From Serripes groenlandicus (taxonomy: Eukaryota; Mollusca; Bivalvia; Cardiida; Cardiidae), in NCBI GenBank assembly GCA_031761405.1, contig JASEVX010000007.1:28732859-28796858 (forward strand): a stretch of DNA of 64,000 bases, written 5' to 3'. Positions 44,525-53,599 of this stretch are shown here, one piece after another (within the stretch, counting starts at the first letter, position 1; every line of letters starts with the position of its first letter). The notes under the pieces were generated by a model. That model saw nothing but the letters and a program-made list of their open reading frames with translations. It did not search any database and was not told the DNA's origin. The position numbers and the translations under genes are program-made.

Positions 44525-47372
44525 TAATAATAGTAATAATTAAAATAATTTTAGTAATAAAATTAATCAGTCACTCATACCTGGTTCTATTTTTGGATCC
44601 TTTGGTTTCGGGTCCGGCTTTGGTGGTTCTTCATTTTCTTTTGGTTTCTTTGGGCTAGGGGTTACCATTCCTCCCTTTCCACCATTACCGTCACCCATTC
44701 CAGCCTTACCACCACCCATTCCTCCACCCATTCCATCTCCCATATCCGTACCTGTAGCAATATAGGAACATATAGGAACATATATACATTGTATATCAAA
44801 ATGACTCACTATAAACTGGTGGATTATTCGACAATAACAACCTGGTTAATGACCTTTGTACACAAATCTATTTTTTATCCTAATGAACAGTCATGCAGTT
44901 CCGCGACATACGGTGGAAAAAATACATACAGATTCAATTTGATGAAAAATAAATTATCAATCATACAAAATATATTTTTATCCTAATGAACAGTCATGCA
45001 ATTCTCATTAAATATGTTATTTAAATGGTGGAAAAAATACATAGTTTTGCATATTTGCATACAGGTCAGAATTGTGTTAACCCCTTTTCCACATACATAC
45101 GAATCTTTAGCATACGATCTGTATAAACATTGTGACAAAAGCTGCAATGTTTCCACTTTATTTCAAATACGTCTTCTGTAGATGTGTTGTTTGTGGGAAG
45201 GGTTGATATTGGCAAGTGATGATACGTTTTGTAATTCTCGTCTTCATTTAATTTGAATTGGAATCTAGGACGAACGTGTATACTTTAGATTCCTGATTTG
45301 AACTACTGTTGACTATAAATAAAAACTTTAATTGAGCCGTTTCACGAGGAAACCAACATTATGGTCTCTGCGTAATGTATCGACACAGATCTGCCTGCGC
45401 AGTCCGCGCAGGTTTATCCGGACCGACACATTCCGTCTCAGAGGCATAGAGGCATAGATTTATGACTCGTGAAACAAAAAGTCCACAGGAGATGAAAAGT
45501 GTCTGCCTGAATTAACCTGCGCGGCATGCTTAGACTGATCCGGATCGATACTTTACGCAGAGTCCACAATGTTGGTTTTCTCGCGGGACGGCTAAATTAA
45601 GAGTCACGCCTGGCGAATTGGAGTATCTGCATACAGTGGAGATTGTGTATGTACAGCTTCATCAGAGTCTTCAATATCCGTCTTTTTATTCCCAGGAGAG
45701 AGCTCTAAATGTATTTTCTGACATACATCTAGCATCATTGCCCCACTAATTGCACGCAAATGTAATTTTAAGTTACATCGTAAAGTTAATGAGATCCTAA
45801 AACCAGACGGATAACACATATTTTCTAAGTTAAGTTCGTGTAATTTGTTTATTGAATAAATATATTTGACATAGAATATTGCAACGTTTGTCATGACGTG
45901 TCAGAGCTTGACCTAGTATCTTCTATTTATACCGTATCGCAGTGCTCTTCCGTTCAAATAATAATTGGCAAACAGAGGGTCTTCTTCTTCTTCTTCCAAT
46001 TTCATGAGAGCAACCTGCTGCAGAAGTCTCAGCCTACGAGCAGCATTCATGATGGACCGGTCAAAGTACTGTCAAGTAATGACTTGTTTCTTTTTTGGAA
46101 TTGTTTACCAACGTACTCGGCAATATTGCCAATTAATGACACACACACATATTTACACGTTATACTCCAGACGTCGGCAGCTCAGCCGAATTTGGAAAAC
46201 CACACATCTGGAATCCTACACCTGTCCTCAACTTTGGGATGATCGGGACAATGCAGGAACGCGATCTTATCACAGTTTGCTGTACCGCATTGAAAACGGC
46301 TTTGTCTGGACTCAGTCGTATCGTGTTCTGTAATTGTCTGGACTCAGTCGTACCGTTTTCTGTAATTGTACGAACTCTGACGCGGGTATTATTGCCGAAT
46401 TTCGTATTCATTACGGGACTTTTCCGGCAAAGACGGTTCGCTTTCGGCAAGATCTCTACGCAATCTGGACTCAATCGACAATAAATGACAATTACAAATT
46501 TCACCATATCATACCCTTTCCACACGACACAGTGTTACGAGTTTTATTCGATACAGTCGAATCTGCCACGTAATAGTCACGATTGTAATCCGACTAGACA
46601 AAATCGGCTGAGTTTCCGAATGTTACGGAACCGAACTGTCAGGAGTGCTTGGCCGATCTCTCCGGACTATTCCCGATCCGTAGGACTCTGTTACGAACGT
46701 ATACGACTGCGTTCAGACAATGATAGGACAGTGCAGATCATTGAGGATAGTAATCCGACTGTTTCATTGTTCGTGTCGTAGCGCTGTCTGATCTCAAACG
46801 GGAGTGATACTCGGCACTGTGTGAATGCCTCGTTAAGCCGTTCGCCTATATTGTTTGAATGGTGTTTTACGTTGCCTTCAAAGCTCATTCACTAACATCA
46901 ATGCGTTCCCTGTGTTAGTTACCAGTAGCCTACTGCAGATCCATTTATCAGCCAGTCAGTATTAATGACATCCTGACAAAAACATGAGCGCCAAGGAAGG
47001 AAAGACAGTATTACCATGTTTAATCATCGAATGTTTATATAGATTACAATATTAGTATAGTAACGTTATTTACTAACCATTTAATATTTTGGAGAGTCGT
47101 CTGACTTGAAAACAATCTCATGAAACACTCGTAAAATGTGAACTACATAAGATGTATGTAACTTTGGTGTAGAACTGAAAACATTGCTGGAAACTAAGAA
47201 GTTAGTCATTTTGAGCGTTTTGTCATTTCCTCCTAGAATGTTTTTTTAAACAAAATATTTTGCGACAGGGAAACTATGAAGCAAACTATGCGAGTGTATA
47301 AAATAGCTTACCCATAGTCGATGCGATGGCAGCGACCAAAAGGCCACACACAAATAGTTCCTTTGCCAGCAT
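34449..47372 (-). CDS. Secreted modular galaxin-like protein (VWC-half + WAP + galaxin repeats), 7 exons, 900 aa
   Basis: Model built from sequence; exons on the - strand: 47372-47312, 44751-44581, 42492-42472, 41625-41521, 40969-40835, 39953-39933, 36637-34449. All introns are GT-AG and all are phase 1. The exon sum is 2703 nt, exactly 901 codons with a terminal TAA. Residues 1-20 form a signal peptide (MLAKELFVCGLLVAAIAST). Residues 21-77 are Gly/Met-rich, then Lys/Pro/Glu-rich. 78-84 is a PLPP linker, 85-119 resembles the C-terminal half of a VWC domain, 120-164 is a WAP four-disulfide core with 8 Cys, 165-171 is a second PLPP linker, and 172-900 are about 26 galaxin repeats of ~28 residues. 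Galaxins are known as coral skeleton matrix proteins, and related proteins occur in molluscs. A secreted extracellular-matrix or biomineralisation role is inferred; a mucosal or immune role is the alternative because of the WAP domain. No transmembrane segment follows the signal peptide. Confidence 0.85.
36640..37207. other. Last intron of the galaxin-like gene, proximal part
   Basis: Loosely repeated segments such as GTAATGAGT(C/T)GAGTACCTTTAT between 36770 and 36945 (period ~50). No exon signals beyond the candidate at 38646. Confidence 0.4.
37208..37437 (+). mobile_element. TTAA MITE family A, full length (230 bp)
   Basis: TTAA at 37208 and 37434; TIRs CCCTTTCTCTCAAATAGATG and GTATGAGGGAAAGGG; GCACAAAACGTGC centre intact. 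Confidence 0.85.
37725..37896 (-). repeat. TTAA MITE family A, short diverged copy
   Basis: TTAACACTTTTGCACTTGCA at the left; TTTCATAATGAGCTATTTTT centre; GTAGGTGGGAAATCATG at the right. Confidence 0.5.
38427..38625 (-). repeat. TTAA MITE family A, diverged copy
   Basis: TTTACAGCTAGACAACTTTA at the left, GCGTCTGCAAGTAAGAAAGG then GTTAA at the right; it ends 20 bp from the candidate microexon donor. Confidence 0.55.
38646..38660 (-). other. Candidate 15-nt microexon in the last intron of the galaxin-like gene
   Basis: On the - strand, a tatgtttcag acceptor precedes 15 nt that would read EPTPR after the phase-1 G. It is followed directly by a consensus GTAAGT donor. Length and phase keep the frame intact if included. 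It could be an optional linker exon like exons 3 and 6, or a chance match. Confidence 0.35.
38822..38878. repeat. Short palindromic element (~57 bp)
   Basis: ACAGTGAAGTCCCTGGTTAG is mirrored by CTCACCTGAATCTTCACTGT. Confidence 0.55.
39013..39336 (+). mobile_element. tRNA-derived SINE (family 2)
   Basis: The tRNA-like head has box A AAAGCTCAGTCGGTAAGG and box B AGTTCGATCCCCGGCTCGGC. Body TTGACAAAAGTTATTGTGAC, CCACCAATGGGCTATT; tail GAAAACGGCCTTTAACTCG. The head folds roughly as a tRNA but lacks a clean acceptor stem, so it is not called as a tRNA gene. Confidence 0.8.
39933..39953 (-). CDS. Galaxin-like gene exon 6: 21-nt microexon (APLPPTE)
   Basis: A 21-nt exon between an atttcag acceptor and a gtacac donor, phase 1 both sides, encoding APLPPTE. 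It duplicates exon 3 (PLPP core conserved) and links the WAP domain to the galaxin region. Confidence 0.65.
40165..40394 (-). mobile_element. TTAA MITE family A, full length (230 bp), inverted orientation
   Basis: TTAA at 40165 and 40391. Left CCCTTTCCCTCATACGACAA, right CTATATGAGGGAAATGG. Arms in the opposite order to the 9286/37208 copies. Confidence 0.85.
40835..40969 (-). CDS. Galaxin-like gene exon 5: WAP four-disulfide core domain
   Basis: 135 nt, phase 1 both sides, acceptor atttcag, donor gtaaga. It begins KPGFCPP and carries eight Cys in WAP order: FC, IC, EC, LC, CC, GC, TC, ending MPPEP. The CSGDLKCCSTGCG core is characteristic. WAP domains occur in protease inhibitors, antimicrobial proteins and molluscan nacre proteins; which function applies here cannot be read from sequence. 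Confidence 0.85.
41030..41180 (+). repeat. Chimeric SINE fragment
   Basis: Begins like family 1 (ATGGTAGTAATTGCTGCCCT, GGCGTTCGGGGC) and ends like family 2 (TGTGACAAGCGTTATTCGTC). Confidence 0.5.
41521..41625 (-). CDS. Galaxin-like gene exon 4: VWC-type Cys-rich half domain
   Basis: 105 nt, phase 1 both sides, acceptor tttttcag, donor gttgta. It encodes 35 residues with Cys at CATVRC, PEC and GECCQTCPE, the spacing of the C-terminal half of a von Willebrand type C domain. No N-terminal half was found in the neighbouring introns, so this is a short VWC-like module or a degenerate one. Confidence 0.75.
42023..42074 (+). repeat. TTAA MITE family A right-end fragment
   Basis: GCGTTCAAAGTCTTTTGCTG and CATGTGGTAAAGGGTTAA. 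Confidence 0.55.
42118..42418 (-). mobile_element. tRNA-derived SINE (family 2), minus orientation
   Basis: Head complement at 42360-42415 (CAGGGTTGGAACTCATCAGC, ACTGAGCTACCAGGTTGGGC). Body TGTCAAACGTGCGAAAGAAT, TAGCCCATTGGTGGAAGACG; tail near 42140 has a duplicated TCTAACGCCGTTTT. It ends ~54 bp from the exon 3 donor. Confidence 0.8.
42472..42492 (-). CDS. Galaxin-like gene exon 3: 21-nt microexon (DPLPPKI)
   Basis: A 21-nt exon between a pyrimidine-rich ttttcag acceptor and a GTAAGC donor, phase 1 both sides. It adds seven residues, DPLPPKI. It matches exon 6 at 16 of 21 bases, so the two look like duplicates. Easily missed by gene finders. Confidence 0.7.
   Translation of the reverse strand, partial: THCHQK
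42610..42872 (+). mobile_element. Palindromic MITE family B
   Basis: ATGAGCCATTCCACGAGGAA at the left, TTCTCGTGATACGGCTCAT at the right. Inner arms CGTAATGTTTCTACCCAGAT and CAATACCTTACGC. Confidence 0.8.
43150..43293 (+). repeat. TTAA MITE family A right-half fragment
   Basis: GTTGTCTGCTACATATTTGT and GTAAATGGGAAAGGGTTAA. Confidence 0.5.
44288..44545 (+). repeat. Trinucleotide microsatellites (CAT)n, (CTT)n, (TAA)n
   Basis: About 120 bases of nearly pure CAT, then CTT, then TAA/ATA tracts. They lie in intron 2 of the galaxin-like gene, within about 300 bp of the exon 2 donor. The long poly-Met/Lys frame here is an artefact. Confidence 0.95.
44581..44751 (-). CDS. Galaxin-like gene exon 2: Gly/Met-rich and Lys/Pro/Glu-rich segment
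   Basis: 171 nt, phase 1 at both ends, acceptor ctacag, donor gtatga. It encodes repeated GMGGG/GMGDG units followed by a charged Pro-rich stretch (PKKPKENEEPPKPDPKPK). Low-complexity Gly-rich and KP-rich segments are common in matrix proteins; this one probably serves as an extended linker. A long ATG/AAG/TTA trinucleotide tract lies just downstream in the intron. Confidence 0.8.
45077..45205 (-). repeat. TTAA MITE family A, shortened copy
   Basis: TTAACCCCTTTTCCACATAC at the left, TTTGTGGGAAGGGTTG at the right; the middle is deleted. Confidence 0.6.
45333..45598 (+). mobile_element. Palindromic MITE family B
   Basis: GAGCCGTTTCACGAGGAAAC at the left, GGTTTTCTCGCGGGACGGCT at the right. Inner arms GCGTAATGTATCGACAC and GATCGATACTTTACGC. 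Confidence 0.8.
45903..46039 (-). pseudogene. Coding-like 137-bp segment, copy 1 (unknown protein)
   Basis: The - strand reads RRLRLLQQVALMKLEEEEED then PLFANYYLNGRALRYGINRR and Y-stop; an ATG lies 12 bases upstream of the shared block (MNAARRL). An inverted copy with about 95% identity lies at 50236-50372. Family not recognised; possibly a transposon ORF. Confidence 0.45.
46305..46368 (+). repeat. Tandem duplication, 32-bp period
   Basis: GTCTGGACTCAGTCGTATCG and GTCTGGACTCAGTCGTACCG, each followed by TTCTGTAATT. Surrounding DNA (46150-46800) is richer in CpG than average and may belong to an unrecognised element. Confidence 0.75.
46855..47030 (-). repeat. Diverged tRNA-SINE (family 1) body
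   Basis: GGTGTTTTACGTTGCCTTCA, GTTAGTTACCAGTAGCC, GCGCCAAGGAAGGAAAGACA, in the reverse orientation. Confidence 0.5.
47312..47372 (-). CDS. Galaxin-like gene exon 1: start codon and signal peptide
   Basis: ATG at 47372 opens 20 codons: a Lys/Glu start, a hydrophobic core (LFVCGLLVAAIA), then STM. It ends after one base of the next codon at a GTAAGC donor (47311). The leftover G joins exon 2 to make a Gly codon in frame. A typical secretory signal exon; cleavage is probably near the AIAS/TMG region. Confidence 0.8.
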
Positions 47373-47448
47373 CGCGCTTTCTGTCTTTGTAAAACGAAAA
47401 GCGCCGTGCAAGCTGAGTTTCAAAACTAATCGACGTAGTGACTTCTCG

Positions 47449-47458
47449 GCTATAGAAA
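47449..47458 (-). promoter_or_regulatory. Possible TATA-like element upstream of the galaxin-like gene
   Basis: TTCTATAGCC on the - strand, about 80 nt upstream of the ATG, is the only TATA-like string close enough. No other core promoter element was recognised. Confidence 0.2.
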
Positions 47459-47554
47459 TGTGGTGTTAGTTTCACTTCGACAGCAACGACAGCTTATATG
47501 GATAAATCAGAAGTTGTTTTTTCTCATAAGAGGATTAGTGTATCAGACCCTTTC

Positions 47555-48025
47555 TCGGTTCTATGTTGTGTTAAAGTATTGGTGCGAGAGAGCCAGGAAA
47601 CACGTGGTAAGGTCAACTGGTGGAGCGCCCCCGTGTACGATTCTTAGCCTACCACTGGTTAGTCACCCGGGGACCATGGACACATGTATTGTCACCATGA
47701 TATAACAGAAATACGGTTGAAAACAACGTTAAGCAACATAGCTCAGTCGTCCCTTCTAGTTATGTGTGTATGCTTCAAACGACGGGCTCGGCCATTCATT
47801 CTTATGGTGATTGACAAAAGGCATTGTGACAAGCGCCATTCGTCTTATACTATTGCAAAGATGATTTCTTTCTCTTGCAAGAAAGTCTACGTAGAAAGGT
47901 TGCCAGTACTCCGAGAAGACTGATGTGTGCAGTAAAGGTGCGAGAAAGCCAGGAAACATACGTATAGGTCGTACTGACAACCGTGATATAATTTGAAAAA
48001 CTGTAAAAACCGGGGTTAAATCATT
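47555..48025 (+). repeat. SINE family 2 fragments
   Basis: Tail piece GAGAGAGCCAGGAAACACGT (47586), then a second, more complete copy from 47735: CATAGCTCAGTCGTC head, TTGACAAAAGGCATTGTGAC, AGAAAGCCAGGAAACATACG. Confidence 0.55.
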
Positions 48026-48111
48026 CACGCTTCACGTCACAATCTAGTCGCTTACATTTGAGCAGCTTTATTGGAAAATGGATCGTGTCGCTTCCCCCAT
48101 GATTGCATGAT

Positions 48112-48185
48112 ATGAGCCGTTCAACGAGAAAACAAACATTATGGATATTGCGTAATGTATCAACCACGATAGGCTCGTGCTAGAT
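48112..48185 (+). repeat. Palindromic MITE family B fragment
   Basis: ATGAGCCGTTCAACGAGAAA and GCGTAATGTATCAACCACGA. Confidence 0.6.
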
Positions 48186-48907
48186 TTAGATGATCTAGTC
48201 ATTAACTTAATGAGTAATTGGGTCGTCACTTAAAAAGAGAGGATCGACTATGCTATTACCAAAGATGTTATACATTTGAGAACTGAGTATCAGACATTTT
48301 TCATTTGTCAAAGATTCGCAGAAGAAAGAAATAGGTTAATTTTGAACGGGTACAGTGGGAACAGAGAGCGCGATGCCTTTTATTTTCTATTTAAATGTAA
48401 CAACGTTGTAACGATCAGAAAAATAATTACTTTCGTATGAAAATAGTCGACAATCAAAATATTTTCGTAAATCTTGATCTACACCATTTGTGATAGTGAT
48501 TTACTCATATATTGCCATCTCTTATCAAACTATCACGTTTAATATAGAGGGGAACTATTTTGCCATCGATCTATAATAAAACCGCATTATAACTGGATAT
48601 ATCCAAATAGTATACATGTTTATGTCTATACAGAGTTAATTATAGTTAATATTGTAAAATAAGTGTATTTCACTTTTCAAATGCAAATGGTCAATGAATG
48701 TTCTTTGGCAGTGTGAAGATTCACGTTCTCCACTGTACATTCGTCTGTTGTTTGACATTTACATATATTATGGACACAACAAAAAAAAAAGATTTATATG
48801 TTTATATATTTGTGAAAATAGATAGTATGTTGTTTTATGGACCTGATGCCTTTATTTACAATATAAAACTTCTGTATTATGTATTTAGTACGAGAATGCT
48901 TACTTCG

Positions 48908-49137
48908 TTAACCCTTTCCCTCATATAGACGCTTTCTGACGCCTATGCCGCAGACCACTTTTTGAAAACATAGTGACAAAAGAAGAAATTGCACAAAACG
49001 TGCAATTTCTCCTTTTGCCACAATGTTTTCCACTTTTAGTCATATGTTATCCATTTATTTATAGAGATTTTCTATTTTTTGACAAACTATGTTCAAAGTC
49101 GTCTGCTGCAGAATTGTCGTATGAGGAAAAGGGTTAA
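48908..49137 (+). mobile_element. TTAA MITE family A, full length (230 bp)
   Basis: TTAA at 48908 and 49134; TIRs CCCTTTCCCTCATATAGACG and GTATGAGGAAAAGGG; intact central palindrome. Confidence 0.85.
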
Positions 49138-49278
49138 AAGAAGCCACCAATGATTTGCCAAGTTTTAAGTGTCTCGCTTGAAAGTGATAACATTTCTTTG
49201 GGGGAGGGGCCTGTGAAGTTTGTTGAACTGTGATATATTGCTAAAGCAATTCATTAAACATAAATTAAAAAGTAAATA

Positions 49279-49870
49279 AGAAAGGGGAATAACTACAAAC
49301 CAAGAAAAGATGGAGTTTTAGGTCGTGTACACTAACAGGTGACACCATGTAGGAAGAATAAACAAGAAAACCTTCAAATCTGTAAACTATTCATGGATGA
49401 GCAATTGTCCTTGTCTATGACCTTTTTGCAGGTCATAACGCATCTGTATGCAACGTTTTATGTTGATATTTTTGATGCAGAGCGAGAAAAAGGGCCGTAC
49501 AAGAAAAGCTGCAGAAAATAAGAAAGGTGAATAACTGCAAAACTAATGAAGCAGTTCTAAATATGAATAACTCCAAACTATTCATGGGTGAGTTATTGTT
49601 CTTATTAATTGCCTTTCTGCAGGTCATAACCCATGTGTATGCCACGTTTTAAGTTCATTTATTTTATGCAAGGCGAAAAATTATTGGTCAAGAAAAATCT
49701 GCAGACAATAAGAAAGGTGAATAACCGCCAAACTAAAGTAGCAGTTCTAAATATGAATTACTCTAAACTAGTCATGGATGAGTTATTGTTCTTGTCCATT
49801 GCCTTCCTGCATATCAACATGTTGATCAAAAATGTCATAAAGGTTAAACGTCATGTTTTTAATTACTTTG
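49279..49870 (+). repeat. Three tandem ~190-240-bp units
   Basis: AAGAAAGG(G/T)GAATAAC recurs at 49279, 49518 and 49710. Each unit also has AACTATTCATGG(A/G)TGAG or its variant and GCAGGTCATAAC(G/C)CAT. Non-coding; frames are short. Confidence 0.7.
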
Positions 49871-49944
49871 AATTATTTGATGAGTCATATTCATAAATGA
49901 TAAATTTCTTCTTCGAATCAACGTGGTAAAACGTCAGGAATGTG

Positions 49945-50085
49945 TTACCGAGTCTCCAGTCCCGGTGGTCATAGTGGAGTGCTCATGGGCGAGACACATT
50001 TCTAGCCACGTGTTTGTTTAACCAGGTAGCATGATTAAGTGAACAACTGAAACTATGTTGACAACGGCGTAAAATCCAAATAAAA
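49945..50085 (+). repeat. tRNA-SINE fragment
   Basis: CCCGGTGGTCATAGTGGAGT head and GTTGACAACGGCGTAAAATC tail. Confidence 0.5.
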
Positions 50086-50235
50086 CTTAAAAATCAAATG
50101 TGTTATTTATATCAAACACGTCGTTTTTATCAAAAAATGAATGAATGTGGAGAGCCTGATCTTAGTCAGAATATCAGCCAATCAATAATCATTACCGTGG
50201 TGGCAATTCACATTTAAAAAAAGATTCCGTTTTTA

Positions 50236-50372
50236 TCGTAGGCTGAGACTTCTGCAGCAGGTTGCTCTCATGAAATTGGAAGAAGAAGAAAAAGACCCTC
50301 TTTTTGCCAATTATTATTTGAACGGAAGAGCATTGCGAACTGGTATAAATAGAAAATACTAGGTCAAGCTCT
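50236..50372 (+). pseudogene. Coding-like 137-bp segment, copy 2 (unknown protein)
   Basis: The + strand reads RRLRLLQQVALMKLEEEEKD then PLFANYYLNGRALRTGINRK and Y-stop. Same boundaries and stop position as the 45903-46039 copy, opposite strand. Confidence 0.45.
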
Positions 50373-50737
50373 GGATATCCAGAAGGGAGCGGCTCGGCCA
50401 GTTTGACACATTGTAATAAACGCTAAACGTCTTGCAGTCTGATCTTGCTGTAGCCTACATTCTTCGTAAGGAATATTAGTCAATCAATGATCATAACCGT
50501 GGTGCTTTAAGTGTTTCTAAAGTATATCTTATTCTAGTACTTAACGGACTCAGATAATGAGATTATGCAAATCGTTGCCACAGCTTGTGAGAACGACGGC
50601 TTTACTCATCAGTCCATTATAATAACCTTCCTTTCCGCCATTACTTCTCTCCTTCAACACGTAAGCGCATGCTCCTCTTACACGTGTACACTGATCCGGT
50701 GCACTTGTTACCATAACTATTTCTCTGATACAGACGA

Positions 50738-51062
50738 CAGTTGACACACATGCAGCAGATGACTTTTAAAAAAATAATTTTAGGAATGGCAAAATTGCTC
50801 GAAACGCGTTTATCCCTTTGCCAAACAAAAGCTTCAACTTTGTATCAGATAAAGCTATGTTCGTATTAGTTTTGTATTTTGAAGCATCTGCACCGTTGTG
50901 GCAAAATGAGAAATTTCTTTTTTTGAGATATTGTTCCATTTACAACAATAATTTCAACTCTATTCAATAAGCATGTTTTAATTTGTAGAGGGTTTCAATA
51001 ATTGTAACTGCTTGTTTTCAACCTGGTCAGCTGAAAGCTATGGCGAATGTGGGAAAGGGTCA
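50738..51062 (+). repeat. TTAA MITE family A, degenerate and rearranged
   Basis: ACACACATGCAGCAGATGAC at the left, GCGAATGTGGGAAAGGGTCA at the right, longer than the family norm. Confidence 0.5.
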
Positions 51063-51090
51063 ACTTTATACCGCTATAAATAGTCATGGT

Positions 51091-51317
51091 TTAACCCTTT
51101 CCCTCATACGACAATTCTGCAGCAGACGACTTTGAACATATTTTGTCAAAGCATAGAAAATCTCCATAATTGAATGGATAACCTATGACAAAAAGTGGAA
51201 AACATTGTGGCAAAAGGAGAAATTGCACGTTTTGTGCAATTTCTTCTTTTGTCACTATGTTTTCAAAAATCCGTCTGCTGCAGAGGCGTCAGAAAGCGCC
51301 TATATGAGGGAAAGGGT
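51091..51317 (-). mobile_element. TTAA MITE family A, nearly full length, inverted orientation
   Basis: TTAACCCTTTCCCTCATACG at the left, CTATATGAGGGAAAGGGT at the right; the right TTAA is mutated (TCCA). Confidence 0.8.
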
Positions 51318-51699
51318 CCATGTTTTACACAGTAGACGATACTAAAAATAGCACATGAGGTAATGCCCAACGCCATAAGAAAACCTACTATTTGCGGCCT
51401 TCAAAAGCGGCACGATGTTTCTTAATGTTTATCTCGTCTACCATTTAGTATAACATCGCTAACAATGATAGTTATATTTAAGTTTCCATGATCATTTCCT
51501 TTTTATTTTGTTTCGAAAAAGGGAAAATAATTAAACATGGCAACATCAACTAAAAAGCTTATCCAGCTTTCATTTATACCATGGACATATAAACCTGGTT
51601 TATATGTACGTGTTAAATATATAGAGAATATATGAATAATAAAACACTTTTCTATCTTCCATAATTTACTTTCTTTTTCTCTCTTTTTTTTTCTTTTAT

Positions 51700-51856
51700 T
51701 CAAAATTTCTTTCCGATATTGTTTTCATTATAACACATTTGGTTGCCCTCTGATCACAATGTATACTGTATTGCAGATATGTATTTTATGTATTATGTAC
51801 ATACTCAGCATCTTAATAAAATATTGTATTGTATTGTATTGTATTGTATTGTATTG
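51700..51856 (+). mobile_element. LINE 3' tail with (TATTG)n
   Basis: A 3' UTR-like stretch with CTTAATAAAATATTG, ending in about six TATTG repeats (51826-51856), a common non-LTR retrotransposon tail. Confidence 0.45.
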
Positions 51857-52839
51857 AGATTAACAGGATTTGGACTGCCGAAACAAGAAGAGTTAAACCC
51901 TGCGTAAATGCAATATTATTTGCGATATGAACCTTTTTGTTTTTTAGTTCAATTTTCAATTCAAAATTGTATTTGTAAAGAAAGGCCTCCATATCATAAT
52001 ACACTATACAAAATATAATAACATCAAATAGTTGAGTTGTGTTTTCTTATATAAGATTTAAGATTGTTTTTTTATTTTGTCATCTTTTAAACTGTGCATA
52101 AGATTTACAAAATTCTTGAAATCCATTATTAGGCCTGTAGAAAACGGGTTGGTGTTTTTCAAAGGTTCTACCGGAAGTATAACAAAGCGATATTGGTATT
52201 TTCCGGAAGGTATAGATGTACATGTTTACCAAACAAAATCGCATAGAAATCCGTCTCTTACAGAAAAAGTTATTGACGCTTCAAACTAGGAAAATTTTCC
52301 TTTATTTTATATAGGAAAGTGAAAGTAAAAGAAGAGTAATTCGGATAATACGTATGTTTCGGATATCTTCCAAAAGTATATGATTCATAAGGTTTATTGT
52401 TATTGTTTTATTAAAGACGTTTAACGTATTGAATTTATCAATGATTGTGTTTGTAAACATGCAAATGAATCTATGTAATCGGCGTTTAAAGCAATTTAAA
52501 ATGTGAACATAACATTGTCTAATTAACAGTTTACTTATCGTTAAGCACATATAGTATGATCGTTCTGAATGCTCAATTTTAATACAGTCTTTATTAAATG
52601 AATTTATCTGAAATCAATTGCTTCATATATCAACGTAATAAATTATAAATGTCAGCGTGTCAATTTAAAATGATTAGTGGATAATTTTATTTAAAGCAAG
52701 TACATCTACATAATATTGACTAATTAACAAATTATTTATCATTCAGTCGACATATAACCGGTCTTAATACTCTTTTAAAAACATGTGTGTGGTTTAATCT
52801 ATCAGTTGAATATAGAGCTTGAATCAACTGATTTAGTTT

Positions 52840-53400
52840 ACAAGTTCAAGTTCTTTATTTGCATAACATTTTACATGTTGTTGCAACATATACATAATAA
52901 ACAATTGTATTAGTTTAAACTTATTTATTTTACATCGATTGCGAAACAAGCCTTGGGCTTAGATTAATCACGCTCGATAGCAATACATATAGTATAGTTA
53001 CATGTTGACATGTGATATATAATATTCGAGAAAAGTGTAATTAATATTAATGCGTACAAGTTGACTAAACTTGGATTGTTTATTTTGTGGATTTAAAATA
53101 GCACCTTTTTCGGATTTCTATCCGTCTATGGTACTGTTTTAGAATCGCGTTTAGTATTGGTCATGTATATGTATTTACTAAGTTTTCGTAATATACTTAG
53201 TTTATCATTTTTCATTAGTTGTTTAAATTGATAAAGTGATGGCCAAATATGATAATATTTTGGAAGTAAATTGATTCTCAGTTGACGATACAAAGGACAT
53301 ATAAGTATAAAATGATATTCATTTTCAATAACATTCCAGTTGCACATTTTGGGTGTCGTTTGTTCTGATGTAAGCAGTGGCGCAGTTTTATAAAATATCT
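52840..53400 (-). mobile_element. LINE ORF2 C-terminal remnant and 3' UTR
   Basis: The - strand frame 53347-53126 reads MCNWNVIENEYHFILICPLY then RQLRINLLPKYYHIWPS, the Cys/His-containing C-terminus of LINE reverse transcriptase proteins (C..N.IEDEYHF..CP.Y motif). The 3' end near 52845 has AATAAAGAACTTGAACTTG. The RT domain itself is absent. Confidence 0.65.
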
Positions 53401-53599
53401 GCGTAAGAAAATTTCCAAGATAAACATTATACTAGTATGCTCTCAAGGTTGTTCTAAATCTATGTTAAACATTTAATTTATTAACCAAACAATGGCTTCA
53501 CTATTTATTGACGATTGTACTTTCATCAGGCTTATATATGGTGTCATAACCATTTGCCTGTCATAGACCTACCTGATTAAACGGTTGGACACAAAATGA

